NCBI GenBank assembly: GCA_023014485.1
Contig: JAJOZX010000938.1
Coordinates: 532,501 to 596,500 of the forward strand
Length of the DNA stretch: 64,000 nt
Reading direction: 5' to 3'
Source of the DNA: Bathynomus jamesi
Taxonomy: Eukaryota; Arthropoda; Malacostraca; Isopoda; Cirolanidae
Under the pieces are notes generated by a model that worked only from the letters and a program-made list of their open reading frames with translations, was not told the origin of the DNA and ran no database searches. A program made the position numbers and the translations under genes. Shown piece by piece: positions 43,940 through 53,934 of the stretch (position 1 is the first letter of the stretch; every line of letters starts with the position of its first letter).

Positions 43940-43942
<3 letters not shown>
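41004..43942 (-). mobile_element. hAT-like DNA transposon, family Y relative, copy 2 (decayed)
   Basis: The ends TAGCCGGGTCGAAA at 41004 and the inverse TAGGCCGGGTCAAAA at 43942 differ by a one-base insertion and one substitution. TA repeats on both sides mask any duplication. The 2.94 kb body holds one minus-strand pseudogene related to the intact family Y protein. The short TIR is unlike the 320 bp TIR of copy 1, so this is a sister family and not a direct copy. Confidence 0.75.
41362..43522 (-). pseudogene. Family Y-related hAT-like transposase, degenerate
   Basis: The start is probably the ATG at 43522 (MTTRSKSSNAAFGYPTKF). A frameshift near 43400 joins NVRHYLFVRRREELNQK to a frame containing CYRIVVNDIEDIW. 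Then come the cysteine cluster (DISSCECYDKGIDRKSC), LGQIDRIASSTKKRSLSR, MECFGFDGRKNNTL (first Asp), ALLCDGTPVNTGKIGG (second Asp), WLVCLLHLNELP, DGKTTGPNTFVGSTG and a frameshift at about 42035 in HARWLTRANRVLRLY. A TAA near 41962 precedes QFDAPGWFWINSHP. The end includes FPCHSQSVERAVNLVT (acidic residue) and KLPKFEWKAQWNE at 41362. Every core motif of the intact 749-residue protein is present in the same order. Confidence 0.85.
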
Positions 43943-43973
<31 letters not shown>

Positions 43974-43976
<3 letters not shown>

Positions 43977-44864
43977 GCCCGGATTTAGTTATAGGCGAAC
44001 TAGGCGATCGCCTAGGGCCTCGCGCCAAAGGGGGCCTCGCTCAAGCCGTTTTGCGCGTTCTGTTCAAGTGATATTAATGATTTAGAACTCTATGAAGAAC
44101 TTAAAGTACTTTGCAGGTTTATTTATACCTGAGAAAACAGATCTCGGAAATGCCCTTGTTTATATAGTGCAAAAACAACTAAGTGAGATTTATCCTAATG
44201 TTTATGTTGCACTTCGAATAGTATTAATCATCCCAGTTACTGTTGCTTCGGCTGAAAGAAGTTTCTCGCGTCTCAAACTTATTAAAACATATTTGCGTTC
44301 CACCATGTCTCAAGCGAGATTGCAGTCATTAGCTATGTTATCAATAGAAAACGATATAACAAATTCATTAGATTATTCTCAATTAATTGAAGAGTTTAGC
44401 TCGAAGAAAAGTAGAAAAGCTTTGCTGTAATATTCAAGGAGCATCTGAACCAAATATTAAAGCATTAATATTTATCCTGATAAGTCGATCGCTCACTATT
44501 ATAAAAAATGAAATGTCAACATCTCTTATACATCACATATGAAAAACGTTTGTATACTATGGAAAGTCATTACCTATAATATTATATAAATCTTAGAAAT
44601 CATTGTCTTATATTTTCGATACAAATCTTGATTCATATTATAATTTATACTTATTTGTATGGTTTATTTATATTTCTTATACAATTTCCATGCGTGATTA
44701 TTTTGGTTTGGTTTAATTTTTAAGTGCTGGCATATTTCTGTCTATGCGGGATTCTAATATTGCTGGTATAGTACCGATAATTAAGTCCATATTTTCATAT
44801 ATATAGGCCTAGGGCCTCGCAATTTCTAGATCTGCCTAGGGCCTCGCAACTTCTAGATCCGGCC

Positions 44865-44867
<3 letters not shown>
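43974..44867 (+). mobile_element. hAT deletion derivative, 894 bp
   Basis: The ends CAGGCCCGGATTTAG (43974) and the inverse CAGGGCCGGATCTAG (44867) are inverted repeats, and 'cctagggcctcgc' recurs near both ends as a subterminal motif. It is embedded in TA repeats on both sides. Only the end of a transposase gene remains inside. Confidence 0.85.
44092..44430 (+). pseudogene. hAT transposase C-terminal dimerisation region
   Basis: The open frame contains YPNVYVALRIVLIIPVTVAS followed by AERSFSRLKLIKTYLRSTMS and LAMLSIENDI. This is the hATC region of ZMYM1/TTF-type hAT elements (motif VASAERSFS.LK.IK..LRS.M). The N-terminal zinc finger and catalytic residues are absent because of the internal deletion. 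It is a different hAT lineage from those at 8395 and 48918. Confidence 0.85.

Positions 44868-44925
<58 letters not shown>
44868..44925. repeat. (TA)n microsatellite
   Basis: TA run with a single tg interruption, right of the hAT derivative. Confidence 0.95.
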
Positions 44926-45337
44926 GCTAATTATTTGCGTTATTTCCTTTCTATTCCTCTTGGAATTATCTCACTCACAGCGTGTGTGTATATATATATA
45001 TATATATATGTATTTAATATAGCAAATATGGAAAATTGTTCCAAGCGCGCAGGCAAATTAGGCTCGAAATTCAATTTTAATCTGGGCTCCAAAATGAAGC
45101 GAAAACCGCGTAATTACAATCATTATTTATGCACTTCTCATCCCCGTGAAAGGCGGAAGGAACCAAAGGCTTTCATACCATTCGCTAAACACAAGCTGAG
45201 ATGAAGACGGGACTTCTCACACGCGTCTCAACTTTTGTATAAATCCTCAAAGATTTGAGTTTCAGACGAACATACACATATTCATTGAGAAAGCGGTCTT
45301 ACGTTGGATTACTTAATTAACTTTTAAAATGATTATT

Positions 45338-45374
<37 letters not shown>

Positions 45375-45820
45375 CTCATATTTAGATTAGAGTAAATTTT
45401 AAATCTGAGCGATAAAATAATGTAAGTATATGTTTATACTTTATAAAACTGAATATATATATACTATATATACTGTACATAAGACCTGGGACATAACACT
45501 AAGAAGAGGAACTGTAAAAGATGCAACCTATGTACATGTACAGTTTGGTAATGCATTTAGTGACGAATTTACTTCTGCAATAACGCGAAAAAATTTAGAG
45601 TAGAAAAACCGGAAAAGAGAGTGTTCACTTGCGGGAACCGATATGTGATATATCTACCAGACCGCAATATTTGTAAAATACATTAATACGAAAGGATGAC
45701 AACACAACAGGTAAATGTGAGATACAACAACAGTATATATACATTTGGTGCAAGGGGGGATGCCAACGGGGAGAGGAATACTACCCTCCGAAAAGTAGAA
45801 AATTGAATATAGATAGAGTA
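44926..45820. other. No gene recognised
   Basis: A short basic open frame at 45018-45204 (MENCSKRAGKLGSKFNF) has no recognisable domain. An (ATT)n run lies at 45341-45373. The rest is non-coding. Confidence 0.35.
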
Positions 45821-45840
45821 ACCTAACCTAACCTAACCTA
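45821..45840. repeat. Interstitial (CCTAA)4 arthropod telomere-type repeat
   Basis: Four uninterrupted ACCTA units, the complement of the TTAGG telomere unit found in many insects and crustaceans. It is too short to be a telomere; it may be chance or a trace of break repair. Confidence 0.6.
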
Positions 45841-45884
45841 TAGAGTATAGTAATGTAACCTAACAAGATTCAGATCTTTATAAC

Positions 45885-45950
45885 ACAATAATTCGGCTAT
45901 ACCAACAGGAGTCGAACCCCCGACCTCAGTGTGAGAGCTAAAATCCTGAT
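45885..45950 (-). repeat. tRNA-like 3' half, probably SINE-derived
   Basis: The minus strand contains GGGGGTTCGACTCCTGTTGG (45900-45919), a good RNA polymerase III B box and T-loop. Upstream are about 30 bases without a recognisable A box. The right side is cut off by a TA tract at 45951. It is probably the remains of a tRNA or tRNA-derived SINE and not a functional tRNA. Confidence 0.45.
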
Positions 45951-45970
45951 ATATATATATATATATATAT

Positions 45971-46808
45971 TTTTTATTTTTTTTGTAGGAAAGAGGGGCC
46001 AGGGGCGAACGCCCGCAAAAGTGACCCCCACGCTATAGAAGAAGAAGAGAGACAAAATCAAGGTCCAGAGTTAAGACTGGAGGTCATAGAGAGGGGAAAG
46101 ATGGATTGAGGAAGACTATAACCGAGCTCACAGGTTGAGTAGATCAAAGATTGAAAATACCGATTAATCTTTGCGTTAGAGAGTTGGACAGAAAAGGAAT
46201 TAGAAAGTGTAGAAAGTCTGGTGCTGCGTGCTCTCCTTAAAGGAGGAAGCATGCAGTTAGAGAGTTCAGAAGGGCAGTATCTGTTATAATAGCGATAGAA
46301 AAGGGAGAATGCGGCAACATTGCGGCGAAGAGAGAGAGGGTTTGAAGACAGTTAGTAAGAGGCGGGGAAGTGATGAAACGAAAAGCTTTTGATTCCATCC
46401 GATCAAGTGGAGCTGTGTGTGTTGAGCCACCCCACATATGAGAAGCGTACTCCATGCAGGGGCCGACAAGACAGCTGTACGAACACAGCAACTGGGTGGG
46501 GTGAAGAAACTGCGGAGCTTTAAAAAGAGAGTATATGTGATCTTTCCAGAAACGCTGAGAATGTTAAGAGAAGAGGAAGGATTGAGTTGTGTATTGTTGA
46601 AGTGCATTGAGTGTCTGTTGAGGGGGACGACTTGTGAATCTGGATAAGCGAAGAGTGGAATTTTCGGCATAGAAGTGGTAGAACAAGAATTGCGACTAAA
46701 GAGATCACTGATAAATAAAAGGAAAACAGTGGGTGACAAGACAGAGCCATGAGGAACACCACTATTTATAGCTTTTGGAGAAAAATAGCGGCCATCTATT
46801 TGTATATA
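45971..46808 (-). pseudogene. LINE reverse transcriptase, C-terminal third, decayed
   Basis: The minus strand reads YFSPKAINSGVPHGSVLSPT (46750-46790, reverse transcriptase motif B), then a diverged motif C (LFAYPDS where YADD is expected), and after frameshifts CMEYASHMWGGSTHTAPLDR, ESKAFRFITSPPLTNCLQTL, LSNCMLPPLRRARSTRLSTL and a C-terminus near 46040. It stops at an A/T-rich tail next to TA repeats, and its 5' side is cut by TA repeats at 46809. The 'MEYASHVWGGSTHTALLDR' block is one I associate with LINE proteins of decapods. The motif C change and frameshifts make it inactive. Confidence 0.75.
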
Positions 46809-46809
46809 A

Positions 46810-46866
<57 letters not shown>

Positions 46867-46867
<1 letters not shown>

Positions 46868-48850
46868 CAAAGCTATTGACTTCTCCTTAGGGAAACGGAG
46901 CTTATAGATGAAAAGAAGGGCCAACACAAAAGCAAACATTTTCGTTTATTTTTTGTACTTCAGACATTTCGACAAATCTTTTGTCATCATCAGTGAATTA
47001 TAAATCTTAAAACCTTTAAAGAAAAATAAGAATAAATATTTAAAATTACATCAATACAAAAGAAAATTAAAATCATTAAAATTAAATTAAATTAAATTAA
47101 AATTACCTCAACTGGTAAATGCACAACGATTACGTCAACCTCGATATTCGGCAGATACTGAGAGAAAACTGTATGGTCATGGTCAGTTACAATGGACGGC
47201 ATGAAAGTAGGTTGGTTGGTTAGTTAGAAGAGCTGTAATTTCTAAGCTGAACTATTGTTGTTAATGTACAAAGATGTACAAAGATTCTAAAATTCGGAGT
47301 TGTGTAAGGTTATTTGTTCTTGTTAGAATTTCGAACTGAGTTTTGTGAAGGGGATGGTTGTTTTCATTACTATTATTTGTAATTGCGGATTGTCGTGGTG
47401 TACTGCGGGGACGGTTGGTACGGACTGATAAGTCCAAATGTTGAGGAAGGCGTACCTCCAGTTGGAGTTGAGTACTGCCAATATACGCAGCCTTACCACT
47501 GTCGCACGTGTATTTATAAACAACATTAGGGCATACAGTTTTGGGGAATTTGTCTTTGTACTTTAAAAATTTTTAGAAGTTAAGTGGGTTGACGAGGGCG
47601 AATCTAAAATTTATTTGGGGATAATTAGACTTAAGCAGTTTGGACACTTCACTTCGAATGCGTTGATAAATAACCATAAAAAGGTAATTTAATATATCTG
47701 GTTTCTTTTTGTACTGTGGTTATGGGGAGTTTAGTATTAAAAGTGTTATTTCAAAATTTCTTTAAATGGTTGTCAAAAAGATTAGAAGGGTAGTAATTAT
47801 TAATAAAGTACTGTCTTAAAAATTTAAATTCTTCGTTTAATGAAAAGTAATCTGAAGAAATTCGGTAACTTCTTGTTAATAATGTGAGTATAGCGCTAAT
47901 CTTATATTTATAAAACATACAACTTAAATAATTGGTTCCCAAACCAGTAAAAGTTTGTTTCCCAAATAGTGAGGTCTGGAACTTGTTATTAGCCCGTTTA
48001 CCTAGAACATCCAGGAAAGGTAAACTATTATTTGTTCCGTTTTCACATGTGTACTTAATATTAATATGTTGTTTGTTTAGATAATGAAGAAAAAGTTGTA
48101 CGTGTGAAGGATGTTTATATATTAAGAAAGCGTTATCCACGTATCTTCTGTAATATATTGGTTTAAAACTATTGGGACAACTATTCAACCAAATTTCTTA
48201 GTAATGGCAAAGAAATGCACTGGCTAGTGTTGAGCTCAACGGAAAACCCATAGCTACCCTATCAATTTGGCTGTAAAGGTTACTAATAAATAAGAAAAGA
48301 TTATCAAAACTCGCTATTTCGAGGAGATTTTTAAATTGAGTCTGAGTGAGGCCATTAATAAGAGTATTACTAGTAGTGAATAACTTATTTAGTATGATAT
48401 CTTATGTTTCTTTTAACGGAACATTAGTAAAAAATGATGAGACATCAAAACTGGTCACAGTAAGGGAATCGGTATGATTGATCTCTTTTTATATCCTTAA
48501 CAAAATCAAATGCGTTGTTAATGGAATAATCAGTATAGATAAGTTTTGAAAGCAAGGGAACGAAGAATTTGGCTAAGTTATAATTGAATGTACCACAAGC
48601 TGAAAGAATAGGTCTTAGTGAGAAATTTGGCTTATGAACTATGGGTAGACCGTATAGAATTCCTGGATTAGAACCAAAGCAAACAAAAAATTGTATGCAT
48701 TACCAACGACAATATTACTATTTTTTTAATTTACGCAAAAACCTATTAAGTTTATCTTCGAGTGTTAGTAATTTAGATAAAACATTCTCTTTTACCCTTT
48801 TAAATTTAGATGTATCCGAAAAAATTGTCTAAATTCTGGTCTCCATTCTA
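46867..48850 (-). pseudogene. Penelope-like element: reverse transcriptase and GIY-YIG remnants
   Basis: Minus-strand order: GILYGLPIVHKPNFSLRPIL (about 48630), a frameshifted motif A (SFDVSSFFTNVPLKET, near 48430), QIDRVAMGFPLSSTLASAFL (near 48240), YYRRYVDNAFLIY (near 48140, motif C with N in place of the second Asp), NNSLPFLDVLGKRANN, then TFTGLGTNYLSCMFYKYKIS. Further on is the endonuclease-like end with VVYKYTCDSGKAAYIGSTQL (47470-47530, the GIY-YIG region). The 3' tail runs to 46867 and includes 'gtctgaagtacaaaaaataa'. Stops and frameshifts make it inactive. Confidence 0.88.
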
Positions 48851-49149
48851 TTCTCCATTCTTATCAGTTCGAACAAACCGTTCCCTCAGTCGCCCACCAC
48901 ATTCTGCATTTAGAAACTAGGGATGGAAAATAACCGAAAAGGGTAAAACCAATTTTCACCGTCGCTATATTCTTAAAGCCGGTTTTTACCGGTTTCCACC
49001 GATGGGATTCTGTATGCTTTTTAGGGAGGTGAATGATCAAAATATTAAACAGAAATAAGGTTTTAATTGATTCAATCAAGTATGTGTAACATTTGAATTA
49101 AAAAGTTTATTATCGAACTTGATTTTTGAAATAACACGAGAAAACAAAG

Positions 49150-49233
49150 AGCATTAAGTGTCTGATCTGACATTCTTCATCGAATCTTTGTGACGAATAA
49201 ACCAGCAGCTGAAAACACTCCCTCGGACTCTAC
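49150..49233 (-). pseudogene. hAT transposase, C-terminal end beyond the BEL insertion
   Basis: Starting at 49233, the minus strand reads ESEGVFSAAGLFVTKIR, then a stop and DQTLNALCFL. This is the hAT dimerisation motif (E..FS.AG....K.R..L......LCFL). Joining it to the KATSV codons at 57937 and removing one copy of the 4 bp duplication restores a continuous reading frame across the site. Confidence 0.85.
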
Positions 49234-49956
49234 TATGGAAAACTGATGAGTGGGTAGTTGGGAGGTAACGAAAATGGTTCACTGAGTAGGTAGATAGTTA
49301 ATCTAACAATTATTAAATTCCTTTTATGTCAATAACTGGGTGGATGAAACCAATTGGTTGCTCACCAGAGTTATTCTCCACACTAGTATTTATATACTGT
49401 GTGACAAGAGCGTGCTCGGTAATAGATATACATTACCGATCAACCAACCAAAAAAAGACCAAGGAGACGCTGGTGGAAAAAAGCCCCGCGAAAAGGAGAA
49501 CAAAGGAGAACGAAAACGAGGAACGGGGCGAGAAGACGGAACGAGAGAAGGGAGAAGAACAGACAACGAAAAAAGATCCCCACCAGCAAGTACGCTCTTA
49601 ACAATTAAACAAGACAGGAAAAGGGACTCTCTAATAACTAGCAGTAAGTGACTAATTGTGTTTTTAACCCAGTTAGAAGTAAACTCATTAAATTAAGCTG
49701 GGTCAGACAACTTAGGCCTACATTGTGGCCTAAGACCTAGCATCAACTCATAGCTTAACAAAGGTGAAGGTAGATTGCCCTAACCTAATAAGGTGAGGAA
49801 TCCTACTGTGGACCTCAATTTATCTGCCCGCTCTGGACCATTACCGGAATCTCTAGGCTGACCCTTACAAGGCTAGACTTAATCTACTCTATAGTTAGAC
49901 TGGAGATATTAGGGGTGGGTTAATTGGGGACCAATTCATACCGAGCATTTTTCACA
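49234..49956 (+). repeat. BEL/Pao 5' LTR
   Basis: Matches the 3' LTR over its whole 723 bp with about five substitutions. An incidental open frame inside (49326-49601) is conserved in both LTRs but has no recognisable domain and probably is not a gene. The repeat ends at CA, directly before TTGG of the primer-binding site. Confidence 0.92.
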
Positions 49957-49957
49957 T

Positions 49958-49974
49958 TGGTGGTCCGTGTGTGG
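49958..49974 (+). promoter_or_regulatory. Candidate tRNA primer-binding site of the BEL element
   Basis: TGGTGGTCCGTGTGTGG starts two bases after the 5' LTR. A TGG start complements the CCA end of a tRNA, as expected for the primer of minus-strand DNA synthesis. I could not assign the tRNA. Confidence 0.6.
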
Positions 49975-50475
49975 GGAATTTACAAACCTTAACCTTACAT
50001 AAAAAAAATTGCAGAATTAGGCTAAATGGTCTAGCCTAGGCCTAACCTAATCAAGCCTAATTAGGTCTACAACCTAGGGCCTAACTAGGAAACATTTACA
50101 TTTAAGGAGTCTCATTCTCTTATAAGCTTAGACCTGAGTGACACATAAGTACTTGGGGGGGATTAAACCAAATTTAAAACTTGACTGTTTTGTCTGTGAT
50201 CTCTCTTCTCTAGTACTGTAATTTCTTCTTGTCCTATATTTCATTACGATCCCCAGTTAAACAACATTAGTGAACAAGCATTTAAAATGCATACAACTCC
50301 AAGCATCCAATTCTTCTTTTAAGGAAGAATCACTCAACAGATTTTTTCAACAGGCACATGCATTCCTTGCAATCTGTGTGTATATATATGTATATATACA
50401 CTGTACTCTTTACATGTGCCACAAATACACTCAACCTATCTGAACATAAGCAAGGATTGCATGGGTTACTCAAAA

Positions 50476-51146
50476 GGGTCTTATGGCCTACTTTGGCCAT
50501 AGCCCAAACACTGAACCTTGGTCTTATGGCCTACTTGGGCCATGAGCCAAATACTGAACCTTGGTCTTATGGCCTACCTTGGCCATGGGCCAAACAACAA
50601 CTGAACCTTGGTCTTATGGCTTACTGTGGCCATAGCCCAAACAATGAACCTTGGTCTTATGGCCTACTGTGGCCATGAGCCAAACAATAAAGGTCTTATG
50701 GCCTACCTTGGCCATGGGCCAAACAATAAGGGTCTTATGGCCTACCTTGGCCATGGGCCAAACATTAAATGTCTTATGGCCTACCTTGGCCATGAGCCAA
50801 ACAATAAAGGTCTTATGGCCTACCTTGGCCATGGGCCAAACAACAATTGAACCTTGGTCTTATGGCTTACTGTGGCCATAGCCCAAACACTGAACCTTGG
50901 TCTTGTGGCTTACTGTGGCCATAGCCCAAACAATGAGCTTTGGTCTTTTGGCCTACCTTGGCCATGGGCCAAACATTAAATGTCTTATGGCCTACCTTGG
51001 CCATGGGCTAAACATTAAATGTCTTATGGCCTACCTTGGCCATAGGGAAAACTATTACAAGGGTCTTATGGCCTACCTTGGCCATAGGGAAAACTATTAC
51101 AAGGGTCTTATGGCCTCCCTTGGCCAGAGACCAAACAATACAAAAT
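50476..51146. repeat. Minisatellite, 16 units of about 38-47 bp, inside the BEL element
   Basis: Each unit has the form ggtcttatggcctaccttgg, then ccatgggccaaac and a variable linker (aataaa, attaaat, or a(c)actgaacctt). The half-palindrome TTGGCCATGGGCCAA recurs in most units. Unit length varies, so reading frames are not conserved between units. The array occupies the place where the N-terminal part of gag would be expected. Confidence 0.92.
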
Positions 51147-51234
51147 AAGACCCAGACTATGGATAAACCAAAGACTGTTCCCAGAGACCAACTAGCTACA
51201 GCAAACAGACAAAACTTGATACTGTAGAATCAAA

Positions 51235-52170
51235 GTGACCAACTGTAATACACGAACACCTACATTACAGAACTTTAATGTAACTGCTGCCTCAACTTAC
51301 ACACTACATTGCAAATTTTGTGCAAGTAATGAACACAGTAGTACTGGGTGTGACAAATATTCAGACTTTAACCAAAGAGCTAAAAGATGTGAACAGTTGA
51401 ACCTATGTAAAAAGTGTACTGGCCAGGGACATTATAAGAAAGACTGTAAATCTAGGTTAAGATTCAAGTGTAAGTTTTGTAAAAGTTTACGACATGTCTC
51501 ATCAATGTGTGATTCACCAAAGTGTCCAAACAATAGTACTCAAACTCAAAAGATACCTCCACCAAACAAAGGTAATCAAGAAAATGCCACTTTCATGGGA
51601 CATTCTGTTTGCTCAAACAACGTAACAAGAAACACTGAGATTCTTTTACCAACTATTACTTTGGACTTAGTGAATAGTGAGGGTAGCACCACTCCAGTGA
51701 GATGTCTTATAGACTGTTGTTCTCAACAAACATTTGTTTCGCAAAATGTAGTTAATAAATTGGGTTTGACACCAAACCCGAATGAACAAAAACTCAATAT
51801 TGCATCCTTTGTTAAGAATAACTCGGACAAAAATAACTATAAGACAATTGACCTGGAACTACATTTAGAAAATAAATTAGAGAAAATTGAAGCAGTTATT
51901 ATTTCTAAAGTAGGACAAAACAAACTGGTTATACCCAAACTAGAACAAACCATAAATCATTTGGGAAAACACTACAAAATAGCTGATAGACATATCACAA
52001 ACAACACAGTAGCTAACATTGAAACGTTAATAGGGGCAGATTATATTAATCTTATTCATAAGGGCATAGTAAAGATAGGTAATGGTATAGCTTATCAGAC
52101 TATATCAGGGATAGCCCCTTTGGGTGACCTATCCAAATACAACCTAGACCTAAACCAAAATAGTTCATGA
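51235..52170 (+). CDS. BEL/Pao gag C-terminal zinc knuckles and aspartic protease-like domain
   Basis: The frame (311 codons) starts at the first ATG after the minisatellite; the true N-terminus is probably lost. Cysteine/histidine knuckles are CKFCASNEHSSTGC (residues 25-38), CKKCTGQGHYKKDC and CKFCKSLRHVSSMC. The protease-like domain begins near TPVRCLIDCCSQQTF (residues 155-170). Its Asp is in the position of the catalytic Asp of the DUF1758 protease, but the usual D-S-G is D-C-C here. A later segment, ETLIGADYI, is typical of the family. The frame ends at TGA 52168-52170 and continues in the same phase into the reverse transcriptase. Confidence 0.85.
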   Translation: MTNCNTRTPTLQNFNVTAASTYTLHCKFCASNEHSSTGCDKYSDFNQRAKRCEQLNLCKKCTGQGHYKKDCKSRLRFKCKFCKSLRHVSSMCDSPKCPNNSTQTQKIPPPNKGNQENATFMGHSVCSNNVTRNTEILLPTITLDLVNSEGSTTPVRCLIDCCSQQTFVSQNVVNKLGLTPNPNEQKLNIASFVKNNSDKNNYKTIDLELHLENKLEKIEAVIISKVGQNKLVIPKLEQTINHLGKHYKIADRHITNNTVANIETLIGADYINLIHKGIVKIGNGIAYQTISGIAPLGDLSKYNLDLNQNSS

Positions 52171-52182
52171 CTAACAAATACT

Positions 52183-53934
52183 ATGTGCCTCAACTCAGTC
52201 CTACATAACACCTGTAAGAATAGCAACACTTTGAATAATATTATATCAACTGAGAACATTAATTCATCACTATCAAATGAAACTCTGGATGAGGCAATTC
52301 AAACTTTATGGTTGCTAGAATCTGTGGGTATACATGACACAAATCAAACTTCAGAAGATCAGTTAATGGTAGAAAGATTTGAAGACACCATTCAGTGCAA
52401 AGACAATAGTTATTTTATTGAGTTACCTTGGAAAATAAATTGTCCAACTTTAAGAGACAATCTCAAAGTAGCTAAAGGACATTTATATAAAGTAATGAAA
52501 AAACTCAAACAAGATAATAATATTCAAATGTATAATGATGTCTTCAAAGAACAGCTACAGAAAGGCTTCATTGAAGAAGTAACAAATAACCCTTTTAAAA
52601 AAGATGGTTGTCATTATTTAACCCACAGGGGGGTTTATCGACAAGATGCCCCAACAACAAAACTCAGAGTAGTATATAACTGTAGCCTCAAAGACAGTGA
52701 TAAACACAGTTTGAATGATTGCCTGATTGAGGGTCCTAATCTCATTTCTGACCTTGTGAAGATCTTACTGAGGTTCAGGTTAGATAAATATGCCGTACAA
52801 AGTGACATTTCAAAGGCATTTTTGAGAATAAATCTTAAAAATGAATATGATAAGAACCAACTTAGGTTCTTATGGTTCAAGGATCCATTTGATTTGAATA
52901 AAGGGTTCATAACCTATAGATTTAATGTTGTGTTGTTTGGAGCCAATTGCTCACCTAGCCTATTAGCATTGACAATTAGACATCATTTGAACCAGTTTAA
53001 TAACTCTTTAACATTGAACTTCCTCAAGGAACATTTTTACGTAGACAATCTAATAGGCTCAACAACAACAAAATCTGAATTATCTGAAGTCTATGAACAC
53101 TCTCAGAACATTATGCAACAAGGTAACTTTGAACTTAGAGAGTGGATTTCAAATGATGAGGATTTAAACAAAAGGATTTTAAAGGATAATAATGGTCTTA
53201 CTGAGCCATCAGACAGAGTTAAAACTTTAGGTATGAACTGGTATTTGGATGCAACTTCTAACAGTCATGATTCAATCTGTACTAAAGGTTTTAAACTTGA
53301 TGAGGAAGCAAATACTAAAAGACAAATATTATCAGAGGCTTCCAAAATTTTTGATCCCATGGGTCTATTCCTGCCTTCAACAATAAAATCAAAGATTCTC
53401 CTCCAGGAAGTTTGGAGGACAAATGTTGGGTGGGATGATCCAATAACAAATGAAGATCAAAAATCTTGGAAGAAGTTAGCTGCTGATTTAACAAAAGTGC
53501 AGAGCATTAAAATTCAAAGGTGCTGTGGGTTTAGGGATAAGCCCCAGAGACTTCATGTGTTTGCTGATGCAAGCACACAAGCTTATGGGTGCTGTGCGTA
53601 TCTTGTAAGTCCTACAGAAAGTCATCTAATTTATGCAAAAGGGAAAGTTGCACCTCTCAAACCTACCCGAACCATACCTCAATTGGAACTGTTGGCTGCT
53701 GCATTAGCCATTAAAACCATTTCATTGCTTAAGGATGCTTACCATGATGTGAACATAACTGATATCCACATCTGGCTTGACAGTCAGATTTGTCTTGCCT
53801 GGATACGGAATGATAGCATTAATAGTAAGAATATCTTTGTAAGAAATAGGCTAAAAGAAATAGCTGAAGCTAATGAAAGCCTACAAGTAAACTTTCACTA
53901 TGTTCCAACTAAACAAAATCAGCAGACTTTCTGA
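52183..53934 (+). pseudogene. BEL/Pao reverse transcriptase and RNase H region
   Basis: In the same phase as the preceding gag/protease frame. Motifs in order are TKLRVVYNCSLKDSDKHSLN (residues 163-182), LDKYAVQSDISKAFLRINLK (motif A, with D of the catalytic triad), RFNVVLFGANCSPSLLALTI (motif B) and HFYVDNLIGSTTT (motif C, YVDN in place of YVDD). Then comes the Pao peptidase-A17 linker (EASKIFDPMGLFLPSTIKSK). The RNase H has HVFADASTQAYG (Asp), PQLELLAAALAIK (Glu) and IWLDSQICLAWI (Asp). One missing base near 53918 ends the frame at HYVPTKQNQQTF, and the next frame gives ADFLTRG. Confidence 0.88.

Noticed and set aside
45821..45840. Chromosome end or telomere
   Set aside because: Only four units are present and ordinary transposon-rich DNA lies on both sides.
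45885..45950. Functional tRNA gene
   Set aside because: Only the T arm and B box are recognisable; the acceptor stem and A box are missing and the end is cut by a TA tract.
49326..49651. Two overlapping ORFs conserved in both BEL LTRs
   Set aside because: Their conservation follows from LTR identity, and no recognisable domain is present.
50476..51146. CRISPR-like array of regularly repeated units
   Set aside because: The units are contiguous, variable in length and without unique spacers. The sequence is eukaryotic and lies inside a BEL retrotransposon, so it is a minisatellite.
50358..51227. Repeat-peptide ORFs over the minisatellite
   Set aside because: Unit lengths of 38-47 bp do not keep a frame, and overlapping ORFs exist in three frames and on the reverse strand.
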